Source of the DNA: Ligustrum vulgare
Taxonomy: Eukaryota > Streptophyta > Magnoliopsida > Lamiales > Oleaceae
Assembly: GCA_963555705.1 (NCBI GenBank)
Contig: OY743170.1
Location: 12,749,096 to 12,813,095, forward strand
Reading direction: 5' to 3'
DNA: 64,000 bases
Position 1 is the stretch's first letter. Every line of letters starts with the position of its first letter. The notes under the pieces were generated by a model. It had not been told where the DNA came from. It saw only the letters and a list, made by a program, of their open reading frames with translations, and did no database searches. The translations under genes and the position numbers were made by a program. Positions 1 through 12,600 of this stretch are shown here, in pieces.

Positions 1-214
1 ACATAAATCCCGGCTCTTTATAAAACGGGCATTGATAGAGCTTCTTTATAAAACTGCTATTGATAAAACTCATATTGTGCATTACAGCACGGGACATATT
101 TTACAAATCATAGGCTCTTTGAAAATAGCTCTTTGAAAACAGCTCTTTGAAAACCATATACTTATAAAAACATTTTAATTATGTCAAGCATAATTTCTTT
201 TGAAAGCATAACAT

Positions 215-680
215 AAGATAGGATTTAAATCCTCATAAACATAAATAGACACAAGAACTTTACCGAACTTAGGTGGCAAGAATTCTTATGCAGTAAAATC
301 ATAATAACAGTAAGTTTTCATCATAACATAGGATAATATCGAAATCCTCATAAACATAAGAATTTTACCGAACTTAGGTGGCAAGAATTCTTATGTAGTA
401 AGTATAATAACAGTAAGATCATAATAACAGTAAGATCATAATAACAGTAAGTATACCAAAACATAATTCATGAAATTCATAGGGATCATTTCCATCATAA
501 CATAAGATAGGATCGAAATCCTCATAAACATACGCGACAGGAATTTTACCGAACTTAGGTGGTAAATCCTCATAAACATATGGAAAGACAGGAATTTTAC
601 CGAACTTAGGTGGTAAATCCTCATAAACTTATGGAGACACAGAATTCTACCGAACTTAGGTGGTAAGAATTCTTATGCGT
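215..680 (+). repeat. Tandem repeats of a 55-75 bp unit within the LTR
   Basis: The phrases CCTCATAAACAT and TTTACCGAACTTAGGTGG recur about five times, with the companion GAATTCTTATG, starting near 229, 348, 520, 567 and 620. The units differ in length, as expected for an old, slipping subrepeat array inside an LTR. Confidence 0.85.
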
Positions 681-984
681 AGCAATGATCCAAAACATAT
701 AAAACATTATCGTAAAAACATAGGGTATACTTACTTTTCATAAAAACATAAGGTATATTTACCTTTCATAAAAACATACTTGTTTTTCTTAAAAATTGAC
801 TTTCACAAGTCACATGACATTTATATGAAATCATAATTTAAATCAATTAATAAGTGCGAGTCTACCTCAAATCCGACGAGTGCAAAGTTGAGCGGGAATG
901 ACTTCAATTTCTTTAAATTCTCCGTACGCTTCGTCTTAGCCAATAAGTCACTTTAGTATATCGAATATATAGTTCAAAATGATA

Positions 985-1290
985 AATTATAATTTGAGGA
1001 CTAAAATTGATGTTTTGAAAGTTGAGGGACTAAAATGAATACTTTTGAAAGTTCAGGGACTAAAATAGATATTTTGAAAGTTGATGGATTAAAATGAATA
1101 CTTTGAAACTTGAGCTTAAAATCAAATCAGCAGGTACTGCAATAAAAGAGTTTAAAGTTAAAGGGCTGATTAAAAATAATTTAGAACTTTAAAGGGGCTG
1201 AAATGATTAGTTTAAAACTTAAGGGCTGAATTGGAGTACTATAAAATTTGGGGACTGATTTGAATAACTTTAAAGCTTAGGGACTAAAGT
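985..1290 (+). repeat. Short 'gggactaaaat...ttgaaagtt' repeats in the LTR
   Basis: A unit of about 30-35 bp containing GGGACTAAAAT and TTTGAAAGTT is repeated roughly eight times with drift. The inverted counterpart (AGTCCCTCAACTTTC) is at 25370-25560 in the solo LTR, which ties both regions to one LTR family. Confidence 0.85.
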
Positions 1291-2219
1291 GAAATATTTG
1301 AAAGTTAATATTATAACGTCAGATCTATCTTCTCTCTCTCACTTTACTCAAAACACACTCTTTCTCTCTCTCGCGCGATTTCAGAACGGTGATAGGGAAG
1401 CAAGGAACTCCGGCGTGTACTGCGCAAAATCGTAGGTGATTCCACGGCGGTATCACCGCCGTTGAATGGTGATAACAAAGAGGAAGGTGTGGTAGCAAGA
1501 AAGGCGGAGATTGGTGCGATTTGGGGATGAAATCCGAGATTCTAGGTCGGGGTTTTTCCGACGAAAATCCGGCATTTGAGGTAGGTGATTATCTGGTTAC
1601 TCTGTTTCTTGGGTTTGGGTTTTGGTACAACTTTATACTGAATTGGAGTTGGGCAGTAGGCGGTTGTGGGTGGTGTGTGACGGTTTGGGAAATGGTGGTG
1701 GTTGCGCTACAGCAGTGTTGGTGATGGATATGTATGCTTATATATATTGTATTGTGGAATCTAAGTACATGGAAGTGTGAGTTGTGCCATGAGTATTGAA
1801 ATGAAGATGGGGTAGATGATGATAATGATGAAGATGCTTTGCTTTGGTGTTTGTATAATGAGATGGAATATGAAATAGATGTAAAATTTATATATATAAT
1901 GATGATGTTTTTGTATAAGGAATTGTATTAAAACTGATATATTTTGGACTGAAAATAAATTTGAATAAGGAAAATTGAAATATTTTAATAAATTTGGAAT
2001 TCAAAATAATTTTGAAAATAATACTTTGAATAAACAATTAAAATAACATAATTTTAGAAATTCGGACATTTAATTTAAAATCGAACAAATTCGATATTTC
2101 TTGACTTGGCTAGACGAATCCGTCGCGGCGTTAACTTCAAAACAATGAGTGAAATAGTAGCGACACAATTTTCTAAATATTAAAATAATTATTTATTGCA
2201 TAAAAATTCTGGATCGCTA

Positions 2220-5066
2220 TATTTATTCTGTGACAACTCTTTGTCAGTGGATCTGCAATGTCTTACACTTGTAGGAAATTGTTCTTTCCTTTTGTCATTT
2301 CTTTGTATTACCTCTCTAGTGAGATAATACTTTCTTAACACATGTATAGGTCATTGATGAGACCTAAGTTCCTTCACTTTACGTGATGGCTCCATTGTTA
2401 TCACTATAACAATGTTAGGAAGTACTCTAAGTTCATTAATGAACTTATTGATCCAGACCATAACCTTTGCTACTTCTAGAATAGCAATGTATTAGGCTTC
2501 CTTTATTGAATCAACGATTGTTTCTCATTTGGAACATTTCTAACTAATCGCTCCATTGAGAGTAAACATATTGAGATTCGCCATCTTCCTAATCTAACTG
2601 GAAGTTAGCATTAATGAACTCTTAGTTCACTTTCTCCATTTAAAATCTTAAGATTTTATCTATACATGGAAATTGAGATTAGATCTATCTCTATAGATCT
2701 TTATCTCTAAGATATAAGTTGCTTCTCCCACATCTTGCATGAAGAAAATCTTTTACAACCATAATTTTATCGAAGAATCACAAACATGTCATTTTCATTT
2801 ATACTACGTCATCCACATATAATATTAAGAATACGATATCACTCGCCCCTAGGGCACATCTCCCAGGGGTGAAAGGGAGGGTGGTTTAAAGACCAGTCTC
2901 GCTTGGTCAAGGTTCGAATCCGGCCCTTGCCAAGTTAAAAGGTAAGCCCTCACCCTGCACTCTGAGAGACATAATCTGCGATTTACATCCTTCACAAAGG
3001 CCCAGGGTAGGGCAGGTGGGGGCCCCTAAGGTTGGGGTTCAACCTTTTTTTTTTAAGAATACGATATCACTCCTACTTGCCTTTTATAAACACACAGTTC
3101 CTATTCATTTTACATTTTGATTATATCATCAAAATAAATATTCCAGCTCCTAGAGGCTTGTTTCGATCAAAACATGGATCAGTCAATCTTGTATACATCG
3201 TTAGCATTTTGGATTCAAAAATTTTTGGGTTGTGTCGCATACACTTCCCATTGTATATTTCGTCTTAAGAATGCAGTTTTGTTATCCTTCTGCCATATCT
3301 TATATTTATGATATGGAACTATTTACAAACAAAATCCAAATGGATGGCTGTAGGTGAAAAGGTCAAAGTCAACTATTTGGCTTTATTTGTAACATTTCAC
3401 TATTAGCCTTGCTTTGTATGTATGGATGTTTTCATCTATCTCGACCTTTTTGTAAACATATTTACAACTTATGGGGTTTATTCTATCAGTTAGGTCGACC
3501 AAGGTCTTTACCTTATCTACATACATCAAGTCCATCATTGATCCCATAACCCTCGCCATCTCCTTGAGTCAACACTTGACTTTACTTTTTGCAAAACTTG
3601 TAGGTTCATTATCCTTAATAAGTAATCGTGAATTTGATCATTCAAGGAATCAAATGATCCTACTAAATTTACGCTGAGTTGTCATGTCATCAAGAGTCTC
3701 TACTTCTTGATCATGAGTTTGTCCCTTAGCTGGCGTGGGATCAATCTCAAACTCATTTATTTGGTCAACTGATAATTGTGATCCTTAAACTTCTTCAAGT
3801 TCTATTTTGCTCACACAGCCCTCTCCTAGTATGAACTATTTTTCTAGGAAGATAGCATATCTAGAAACGAAGACTTTCTTCTTAGTGAGATTATAGAATC
3901 GATATCCAATTATTCTTCTTGGATAGCTCACAAATATACATTTATCGAAGTCAAACTCTAGCTAATCCGATTCATTGCGCTTCAGATAAGCTTCATAGCC
4001 CTGAACTTTGATATGAAATAAGTTGGTTTTTCTGCCTATCCATAACTCGTATAGAGGTTGACCAATTCAGATGGGACACTATATAGTGTGTATTATGTGG
4101 TATTTAGCGCATGTCCCCAAAACGATTTCGGGAGGCTTGCATGGCTCTTCATTTATTGTACCATATCTAATAATGTACAATTTCTCCTATCATATACATT
4201 ATTATGCTGCGGTGTATAAATCAGAGTCTATTACTAGAGAATCTTATTCTCCATTAGTTAATCTAAAATTCATCTTCAGATATTCTACACATTGATCAGA
4301 TCTTAGTGATGAATATCTTTACCAAATTATTTCTCTAATTCTAGCTTGAACTCCTTGATCCTTTCAAGGGCTTCATGCTTGTATTTCACCAAGTATACAT
4401 AAACATATCTAAATGGTTGTTAGTAAATGTGATGAAGTAAGAGAAACTACCTCTAACATTAATTAATTGTGTAGATCTTTCTTCTTTTCAATAAAAGGAG
4501 ATTCGGTCACCTAACCCAGCAGGCATGAATTGCATTTGTCAAGTGATTAAAAATCAATTGACTTCAAATCTACATCTCTATGGAATTTGAAAATGCATTT
4601 ATGTGACATTAATCTGCAGTGATAGAGATATATATATAATTTTATATCAACACCTTATTTTGCTTTTAATGTTCTATACTCTTAATAGAAAACTCATTAT
4701 CTAGAATATAAATGTCATTTTGTAATTCACCACAACTATATGATATCTTCTCAGGATAAAAGGGAACAATGATTGTCCTTAACATTAAACAATTCGTGTC
4801 TAAACATGAAATTGAATTAATGCTCTTAGTAATGGTGAGTATGACATTTCTCTAATTCTAGTACAAAGCTATAAGGAAATGAGAAGAAGTTTGTCCTTAT
4901 AGGTAATGCAGCAACCCTTGCTCATTTCCATCGTACAGGTCAACTTCTTCATTCTGCAGTAGTATGATTTTCTTTAGTTTGCGCATATTTATTCAAATAT
5001 GAGATCCATGCCTGATATCTAATACCAGAGAGACTAAAGAAATTTCTAAATCAACCTCAACAAAAT
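2220..5066 (-). pseudogene. Ty1-copia pol remnant (integrase, RT, RNase H)
   Basis: Reverse-strand translation in shifting frames gives the integrase-end motif SFWGHALNTT (near 4115), the KCIFVSYP and KKVFVSRYA stretch (4000-3850), the RT start MYVDKVKTLVDL (near 3520), TYKARL, a KQASRSWN-like motif, ILYVDDV (near 2800) and the RNase H tail ELRVLPNIV, EPRSHQ-like and ADPLTK (2230-2400). The order INT-RT-RNase H is diagnostic of Ty1-copia. Many stops and frameshifts and the SINE at 2845-3054 break it. It ends at the junction with the gypsy LTR. Confidence 0.85.
2845..3054 (+). mobile_element. tRNA-derived SINE with T-tail, inside copia A RT
   Basis: A 210-bp GC-richer insertion is flanked by the perfect 18-bp duplication AAGAATACGATATCACTC (2827-2844 and 3055-3072). 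It carries a Pol III B box GGTTCGAATCC at about 2910-2920, a candidate A box GGGTGGTTTAAAG about 30 bp upstream, and ends GGTTCAACC plus a T run. These are SINE hallmarks. The ending resembles T-tailed plant SINEs such as the Au group, but I cannot confirm the family. The reading frame of the interrupted RT resumes on the other side. Confidence 0.9.
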
Positions 5067-5069
5067 TAA

Positions 5070-5601
5070 GGGTCCGTTTGATAGCGAGGGTAGAATTTGG
5101 GTGGAAAGAAAATGAATTCCAGGGAATTGAATTCTAGGTAATTGAATTACTGGGAATTAGAAGTTTAATGTGTTTGATTGGTTTAATTTTCTAGGTGAAA
5201 AAAGTAGGGAATTTTCCAACTTTTGTTGTTTGATTGACATTATTTTCCATGGAAAATAAAGTATTTTTTTGCTATTTTAATCAAAAAAAAATTTTTTTTT
5301 ACTTTTTAAATATATTTGTACTTGATGATGATAATGTTATTTTTTGGAAAGAAAATAAGTCAATTAACAACAACAAAATTGATTAAACGTGTCCAAAATC
5401 ATTTTCCATCTATCATGGAAAACATTTTTCCACCAAAACCCAAAGAAAATCTTTTCCACCAAATCAAGGAAAATGGAAGAAAAAGTGGGGTCCGCGGAAA
5501 AAGTTTTACATGGAAAATTTTGTCAAACAAACAAACCAAAAGTGGGAATTAGAAAACATATTCCATTTTCCATGGAAAATTTTGTGTAATCAAACAGGGC
5601 C
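5070..5601. mobile_element. Tourist/PIF-like MITE inside copia A
   Basis: Terminal inverted repeats GGGTCCGTTTGAT (left) and ATCAAACAGGGCC (right) match at 10 of 13 positions. They are flanked by TAA on both sides (5067-5069, 5602-5604), the 3-bp target typical of PIF/Harbinger. The 532-bp interior is itself partly self-complementary, with TTTTCCATGGAAAA-type motifs on both sides. The small ORFs at 5316-5589 are within it and are not genes. Confidence 0.85.
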
Positions 5602-5604
5602 TAA

Positions 5605-6260
5605 TTGTAATATAAGTTTCTGAAAACTTCTTTACTTTCAAGCTTGCGAGGTAAGCATGGCATTTCTTCTTCCAACAACCTTTCAAACCAAATGAAAACA
5701 AGGGTCATTAAAATTTGGATTGTCGTTCATTACTTTGACTACTGTTTATCTTAGCTTTATTGGATACTTTCTCAAAGCTTCCTTTAGACTCCCATTTAGA
5801 GGAATCATTGGCCAAGACATGTCCCACTATCAAATTTGGTATTAGGCTCAATAGTCTTAAGCATATTCAGCAACACAAGAAGTGTGTGTTTGAGCTCATT
5901 CATATTAAGATTCATAATGAACATTGAATAGCTATTTGGCAGAGATGGCAGAACCAAATCACTACTTAGTTCATGGCCCATAACTGAACTCGATTGAGAC
6001 AACTTCTCAATATAGCCAATCAACTTCAGTATATCATACTGATTGAAGATTGCTCTACCATTTTGCACAGTATAGTTGCTTAGAAATATCATATATTTCA
6101 ACAGGTGATTGGTTATCATATATCTATAAATAATCACTATATTAGCATCTATACTCTCATGTTTGCTTTTGTAACGCAGTTGAAATAGTTGCAAGCATCA
6201 TGTATGTTGTAATACAATTGTTAATACTGTATTAAGCAGTCACCTCTTCCAAAATTAGGT
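5605..6260 (-). pseudogene. Ty1-copia gag remnant
   Basis: The longest surviving frame (6194-5805) carries the copia gag hallmark region with DLVLPSLPNSY followed by MNLNMNELKHTL and LLNMLKT. In related elements this region precedes the zinc knuckle. Upstream pieces continue in another frame to about 6260. The part after it is interrupted by the MITE at 5070-5601, and I did not find a zinc knuckle. Gag would form the retrotransposon particle; this copy cannot encode a full protein. Confidence 0.8.
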
Positions 6261-6399
6261 TCTCAATTGAAACTTCTGGAAAGGGATGTTCAAGGACCTA
6301 TCCAATTAATAATGCTTGAGAACAGTTCTCAAATTATGATGCAATTTCGAAAATTTTGGTCAAGTCAGATAGTAGGCATCTAGTATGCCTCTCAAGATT

Positions 6400-8712
6400 A
6401 TATGATTACTCAATATTCAAAATAATAAATGACAAAAAATAAAGAATTAATAAAGATGCGTCAATTAATTTAACATGGACTTGAATTAAATTAATTATGC
6501 TCCACTGTTTAAAATAAATTTATGACCCTCTGACATAAATTAATGGAATCCATACTTTGATTCTCAGTGGGTTAGGATTCCATTTGTTATATCAAGACAT
6601 TTAGAGTACTCAACAAGCCTTAATAAAATATTTGGGTAGATAGTCTTATCAATTGTATCTCTATACAACTCCTAGATCTTTAAGTTGACAACTGTTTCTC
6701 TATACACACATTTTATGTGTTAACTTAATATGCATCTAAAATTTATCTCCTTGAGTACACTCAACAAAAGATAGATTTTAGTTAAGTAAAACCCATCATT
6801 CAGAAGTATCTAATATTTCATAGTGTCAAACATATTCCTAATAAACCCGCCTTGAGTGTACTCAACAAGCTAATGTCGATACGAAACTCTCGTTTTCCAC
6901 TATAATGATGGAAGGGGAATAGAATTGACTTAATATTAAATTGAAGAATTTAATCATGTAAAGGTCTCATCAAATTATGTATATATAATTTATAATGCAT
7001 CTAACATGCTAATAAACATACACATAATAAATATAGTGTGGACAATTATGGACTATATTCTATCTAGTCCTCCTGAGCCATAAGAAAGACTAGTTGGTCA
7101 ATTCTTAAGGGTACATAGCATTGATTATACAATGCTCCATATCCATGGTTTCCTCCATCTTGTGTCTTCAACTAACCCAACTACAACCTATATCATATAC
7201 TTGTTAGCACGCATGCCTAATTGAATTGAGTGCGAATGCTCAAATAATGAAATAACAACGTACTGGCATGTCCATAATAATTATAATAGGCTCGCGGGCC
7301 CAATTATTGTAATAGGCTCGCTGGCCCAAAAACAACAAGAGATAAAATTAACCATTCAACACATCCACATGGTCGAGTCCATAATCATCCAACTGTATAA
7401 CATTCATCACATAAATGCACCCTTATATATACATGTATTTCAAGTTTCTAGGAATTAAATGTCGTCTAAACATTTTAGAAAAAAAGGATCAGAACAATTA
7501 AATAAATAAATAATCAAATTAATCAACTTATTTAATAAGCGGGATTTATTTAATCAAAATAAATTTTAATTAAATATCGAATTAGAGTCCAAATCTAATT
7601 ATAAGGTTTAAGGGCAAATAGAATTACTACTTTGATTTAGGATAAACCTCCTAAATAAAATTCAATTCAATTCAATAATTAATTAATCAAATTAATCAAC
7701 TATCAAAATTTAATTAAAATCAAATTTTAAATAAATGCATATTGGAGTCCAACTCCAATATCAAGGTCTTCAGGGAAATTGAATTTTAATTTAATAATTA
7801 ATTGATCAAATTAATTTAATCAAAATCAAATTTTAAGTAAACGTTAAATTAGAGTCCAAGTCTAATTATAATATCAGGGTAAACTGAATTAATATTTAAA
7901 TTTAGGAAAAGACTCCTAAATAAAATAAAATAAAATTCAATTTAGGTCAAAGTTACTATTGGTTAAAATCATATTTTAACGACAATTTAAAAACATGAAT
8001 TTAAATAGTAAATTTTAATTGGGTCAAGATTGAAAATCTGGTCAAAATTGAAATTTTGGCCAAACCATTAAAATCAATTTTAGAAAACAATTTAAAATAA
8101 ACTTTTAAATCCATTTTAAAGAATTTTGCAATCTGACCCTCAATTTTAATTACAAACAGAGGCCCATGCTTTCAATCAAATTGCAAGAAGGCCCAAGAGT
8201 TAAAATTGCATTTAGACCCCTAATACATATTGCAGGTGGGGCCTGCAATTTTTGAAATTGCAAGTGAGGCCCTCGTCTCCAACCAAATCGAAAACCTTAA
8301 GCCTTCTAATAGAGGCGACGGGAGCTACTCGTCCGGCAGATGGCGACGTGCATTGCCGCTGCCATACAGCAACAACACTGTCGCCTGTTAGCAGCGCAAA
8401 GCGTTGATGCAACGTAGTAGCGCTTCATGCTTCTTCCACGTTCGCAGCTGCATCACGTAGCGGTGCTCTACGTCGCTACGCAACGCGACTATCGCGCTGC
8501 CTCCTCCAGTTCGTGAGGTCACCGGCGATGTTGCCGCCTCTGCCTGTTGCTCCGATCCGATTTTTCAACCCAGAAATTAATATATTTTTTTTCAAAACAA
8601 TTTTTCAGACAGGTGAAAATCAAATTCCCAAATTACTAGAAACATGAAATAAGAACAATTAACAATTAATTGGTACAAGATTCATAAAACAACTTCTAAA
8701 AAACACAAAGTA
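6400..8712 (-). other. AT-rich leader between PBS and gag of copia element A
   Basis: About 2.3 kb without a credible gene. It contains purine/pyrimidine-poor tracts and recurring phrases such as TTGCAAGTGAGGCCC and TTGAGTACACTCAA. It may include further small old insertions that I could not delimit. The 66-codon ORF at 8212-8412 has no family signature. Confidence 0.5.
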
Positions 8713-8725
8713 GGTTCTGATACCA
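8713..8725 (-). other. Primer-binding site, initiator-Met tRNA type
   Basis: The - strand reads TGGTATCAGAACC, one base inside the LTR end. It matches the TGGTATCAGAGC signature used by most plant Ty1-copia elements. Confidence 0.85.
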
Positions 8726-8726
8726 T

Positions 8727-10272
8727 TGTTAGGAATTTATTTAATCATGCACAGCGGAATATAAATTTTTTTCAATTCGCAAATGAGGATCTTTTTTGTT
8801 TTTAAATAGAAATCGTGACATATATAATACCTCTTGATTATTTTGCAGAGGGATATGAAAATCTTGATTCTTTCAATCTACTTGCACACCACAGTTGTCC
8901 AATTGTCCAGCCTCCAAATGTGATCCACACGATAGAATAAGAATGAGAGGTTACGGTTTCTCTCTTCTTGTGCTAACAAGAGAATAATGAATTAGGGTTA
9001 ACTTTTTTCAAACCCTAATTTTTCATTAATATAAGTCAATGTGGGCTTAGCCCATAACTTAAACATCACCCGGTACATATAGTTTAATTAATCCAATTAA
9101 TTAAATATGAACAGTAGTTAATCAATCCGATCAATTAACTCAAGTATATTAATAAACAACATAATTAATTAATTCTACAAATGCCAAATACTTGTTATTT
9201 AATTATTTTCAATTACATTCTTCTAGTTTTCCCCTTGTGTATGACCCTCTAGGTTCCCAATCATGATATCGAACTACGTGAATTATTTTTTTGATCTAAT
9301 CAAAATAAGATTAATTAAAACTCTATTTTCAATTAATCATTAATTCTCCTAAATTAATTAATTCACATTAGTTGTTCCAGATTGACATTTAGCAATGTGT
9401 CGTGCAATACATGTGATGGGAAATGTCACATGGTGTGACAAAACCAAACTAGATCGTTTATCATAAAACTTTAATCCCTTCGTCAATATGATTCGATCAA
9501 TTACGAGATATGGAAATGTGTCAATCTCGTTTATTTGTCATATCTTTTATTTCGCTCTTAAGTTAATAAATGCCAAAATAATTTTTGACTATATTAACTC
9601 ACCTTAGTCAAGGATTTCGATTTCGACTTAACCAAATAAAACGTGGATCATAATCTCTTACTATCTAAGAGTGACGAATACTATATTGATCATTCACAAC
9701 CTTCATGTGATTTTTTACATACCCGAACGATATCGTATTAGCAACTCCTTTCAGAGCAACATCCGACATCACCAAAGTATGACCGCCCTCATATAAGGTA
9801 CTATGATGATATCAAGTCAAATGATCAATTCCACTAATGAACATTAGATATTAACCACTGACACTCAGATTGTTATCCACGTGGAATCTCTGTTGCGGGT
9901 CTCCAATGTTTTGTTCTCTTAACAAAATATCTACATGTTCATTTAGATGTCTCTACTTCTTAGCTTATGAAATCAGCTACTCACTTTTAAAGTGGGTGAT
10001 GACACACGTGTTGATCTATCCGTAATAAAAATATTTGTATCTCAATATTACTTTACGATCAAGGATATTTAGATTCAATTGTAACTTATATTTCACAATC
10101 ACCACTTCTTGTGATTAATAAGTTGTCAATATTTGAATCTACGACTTTGTTGATTTAATTTGCAAGAATAATAATATTATTATAAATCAATTAAATAACA
10201 GATCTGTCGTATATTAAATGCATCAAATATATTAGTAGTGTTTGGCCAAATGATTGGACCTAGGGCATAACA
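8727..10272 (-). repeat. 5' LTR of copia element A
   Basis: On the - strand the LTR begins TGTTATGCCCTAGG (10272) and ends CCTAACA (8727), giving the usual TG...CA ends within a short TGTTA/TAACA inverted repeat. It is followed one base later by a tRNA-iMet-type primer-binding site. An end at 10278 (TTACA) is also possible. The length of about 1.55 kb is long for Ty1-copia but within the range of some lineages. Confidence 0.8.
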
Positions 10273-10349
10273 CTTACATGCCCCCACAATGTTTTCATCC
10301 TGGCTTCGCTCCTTGACGTACCTAGGCTTTGTTCAGTAGCTTCATCTCA

Positions 10350-10490
10350 GAATTTATTTCGATTTTTTATATTTTTAGGTAAAATGTGTGATTAGAAAGT
10401 GATTTCAAAAAAAAAAAAAATTGGTTAAAAGTGATTTGAAAATTTTAATTATTTATAAATTGATTTATAAATTATAATAACTGGGTTGAA
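10350..10490 (+). mobile_element. Dispersed MITE family copy (a)
   Basis: It carries the family phrases 'aggtaaaatgtgtgattag', 'aaaagtgatttgaaaa' and 'aaattgatttataaattataataa'. At least 13 other copies occur in this window in both orientations. Boundaries are approximate. Confidence 0.7.
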
Positions 10491-11074
10491 GAAGGAAGAG
10501 TTAAATTTATAGAGACTTTTGGGAGGCCGGAAGTGTGACACGTGTTGACGATAGCTTATACTCGTCTTAGCAGAGAGTCGAAGCCATAGATTAAAGAGCT
10601 GAGAATAACTTGACAGTAAGTGAGAATTAGATGGGTTCTTACAGTATTCAAAACCGTATACGGACATGCAGACGAAAATTTACTAAAAGTTACAGGCCAA
10701 TTACTTAGTGGTTCTCTCCTAGTGGAGATAAAGTATATAATCCTGGCATATTTACAGGCTTATATTAAAAGAGTGGTCACATTTCTTACCTCTAAGCCAT
10801 TATATGTGGAAGGTGGGGTGAACAATATTCTTGTGTTTTGTCCACTCTTTTTTGTAATAGTGATGGTGGGGGGGTGGAATCTATAATCACCTAGAATTAA
10901 TCTTCTTAGTCAGATTGGGTTATCAATTGGTTTAGCGATTTTTGAGTTGACAGAGTGATGATGGATGATTTTGGGAATGGTGTGATGGGTAAAGTATTGG
11001 ATATTTGCCATGTGTGCTGTTGTTAATCCAATTCGTAAATCAGTTGGGCACTATAACATAGCTCTATCACCTAA

Positions 11075-11235
11075 GGCTCTATTCGGCACGTTCTCCAAGG
11101 GAATTGAATTTATTTTTTTGATTTATTTTTTATTTTTAAGTAAGATGTGAGGTTAAAAATTGAAGAGGGAAAATGTGGATGATTAAAAAAATAGTATGTG
11201 AAATCGTGTAAATTAAATTTTGTGTTTGATTGAAG
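11075..11235 (+). mobile_element. Dispersed MITE family copy (b)
   Basis: Same family, diverged: 'taagtaagatgtgaggttaaaaattgaag' split by drift, then 'gaaaatgtggatgattaaaa'. Boundaries approximate. Confidence 0.6.
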
Positions 11236-11308
11236 TTTCCGAACACACATATTTGGCTGATCTATGCTCAGCCTCTCGACTCATCTAGAAAAGTACGTAG
11301 CCTCTAAT

Positions 11309-11642
11309 CAATTTTTTTAAAGGCGTAATGCGTTGCGAAGTATCGAGTTTGAGAATCAAAAATCACAAGTTTAAGCGTGTCAATGCGAAGAATAAACGTC
11401 ATAATGCGTTTCGTATTTTTAATATTATTTTAAGACATTAAATATATTTTTATATAAAAAATAGATTTTTTACCTTTAAAAAAAAAAAACGACATAATGA
11501 GGGATTAAACGTGCCTAGGCGTCTCCTAGGCGCGACTAGGAGGTCAAAAAAAAAAAGTTAGACCGCATTTTTACGCGTATACCACTTATTCAAGGCGTTT
11601 TGACCTTGCATCGGGTCTAGATTGGCGCATTTTAGAACACTA
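11309..11642. mobile_element. Non-autonomous hAT element with perfect 8-bp target duplication
   Basis: CCTCTAAT occurs directly on both sides (11301-11308 and 11643-11650), an 8-bp duplication typical of hAT. The ends are only loosely inverted repeats (left CAATTTTTTTAAAGGCG, right ending GCGCATTTTAGAACACTA). The interior has CCTAGGCG-type repeats near 11511-11540. The ORFs here are not genes. Confidence 0.75.
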
Positions 11643-12436
11643 CCTCTAATTCGAGTGATATGTCCTATTATGTCTAGTTGAGAATACCAAAGATGAGAAG
11701 ATTGAAAATGGGTCCCCATTGCTACGACTCTTGTAAATTTTAACTTTTTGAAAGGAGAAATGATAAGGTAGTCCATGACAAAAAATTGGAATGTCAACGT
11801 CGATGGATAGATGACTAAAGATAACTTTCAATGCCGTTGGTTCCAATCTATTGCAACCTCTACCCCCACCAAAAGAATAAATATGAACGACCGGAGAAAG
11901 TTGTGTTGAGAATTAAAAATCCTAATTTTATACCATCTAGAACAATAAAATTGGAGTAAAGAAATAAAGGCACAAAAAACGTGCAAGATTTATGGAGATT
12001 TGCTTCAATATGAGATTACATTTTCATTAATCGTTGCAGTAATTATGAAAATAGGTTTATAATAGCAAACTGCATACCCTATCTTCTCTAACATCTCTCT
12101 CTTGATAATGATTACAAAATTTATACAAAATTTAGGACAAAATCGTAACTATAAAGATCGATCCGCATACACCGACTTAACAAATACTCCATTTCATACT
12201 CTAAATTGAATAGAAGATATCCAACAATGCTCAACAAAGCCAAATAGTAAACATTCTTTGCATCTTTTTCGATTGATATCTAACAATCAATGTTGTAAGT
12301 ATGTGGTTGATTTTATTTCTACACTCAATGATCCATTTCTGTCCTTGAAAACTGTGGACATTGGGGAGGGCAATTATCATTTGTTACAAAAAATATATAT
12401 TTCTTTCTTCAACTCCATGTCAACCTGATCTGTAAC

Positions 12437-12600
12437 GCAATTATTACAATTTATAAATCAATTTATAAACAAAACAATTCCCAAACCACTTTTTACTCTT
12501 CCAAATTTTCTTTCTCCACTTTTCAACCACATAACTTACCTCGAAAATAATAAAAAAATAATTTAAAAACTGCTACAATTTTACCAAACACTTACTACTG
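12437..12600 (-). mobile_element. Dispersed MITE family copy (c)
   Basis: Reverse-complement copy, well preserved: 'acaatttataaatcaattta', 'ttcaaccacataacttacctc' in two parts, and 'taccaaacacttact' at its end. Confidence 0.75.

Larger units (their letters stand above)
1..2219 (+). mobile_element. Fragment of a long gypsy-type LTR (left part outside the window)
   Basis: This segment matches, in opposite orientation, the better-preserved solo LTR at 23638-26354. Shared landmarks in the same order are the GCGAGTCTACCTCAAATC block (near 860), a run of 'gggactaaaat' repeats (985-1290), a CT-rich stretch (1330-1370), a GC-richer part (1380-1740) and a tail ending GTAGCGACACA...GGATCGCTA. The tail stops at about 2219, where degenerate Ty1-copia pol begins abruptly, so this LTR lies against or inside the copia element. 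The LTR start is not in the window. The small ORF at 1521-1724 lies in the GC-richer part and shows no family signature. Gypsy assignment is by LTR style (TGTAACGCCCC start in the sister copy), not by coding sequence. Confidence 0.75.
2220..10272 (-). mobile_element. Degraded Ty1-copia retrotransposon A, 3' end lost
   Basis: Read on the - strand the order is LTR (10272-8727), primer-binding site (8725-8713), a long AT-rich leader, gag remnants, then integrase, reverse transcriptase and RNase H remnants ending at 2220 just after an ADPLTK-like motif. That is the Ty1-copia gene order. The 3' LTR is missing because the pol end abuts the gypsy LTR at 2219. A SINE and a Tourist-like MITE are inserted in the coding part. 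Stop codons and frameshifts are frequent, so the element is dead. Confidence 0.85.

Noticed and set aside
241..680. CRISPR-like repeat spacing
   Set aside because: Repeats vary in length and sequence, spacers are not unique, and the context is a plant LTR.
1521..1724. 67-codon ORF with Trp-rich end
   Set aside because: It is in the GC-richer part of a repeated LTR and lacks any motif; the sister LTR does not keep the frame.
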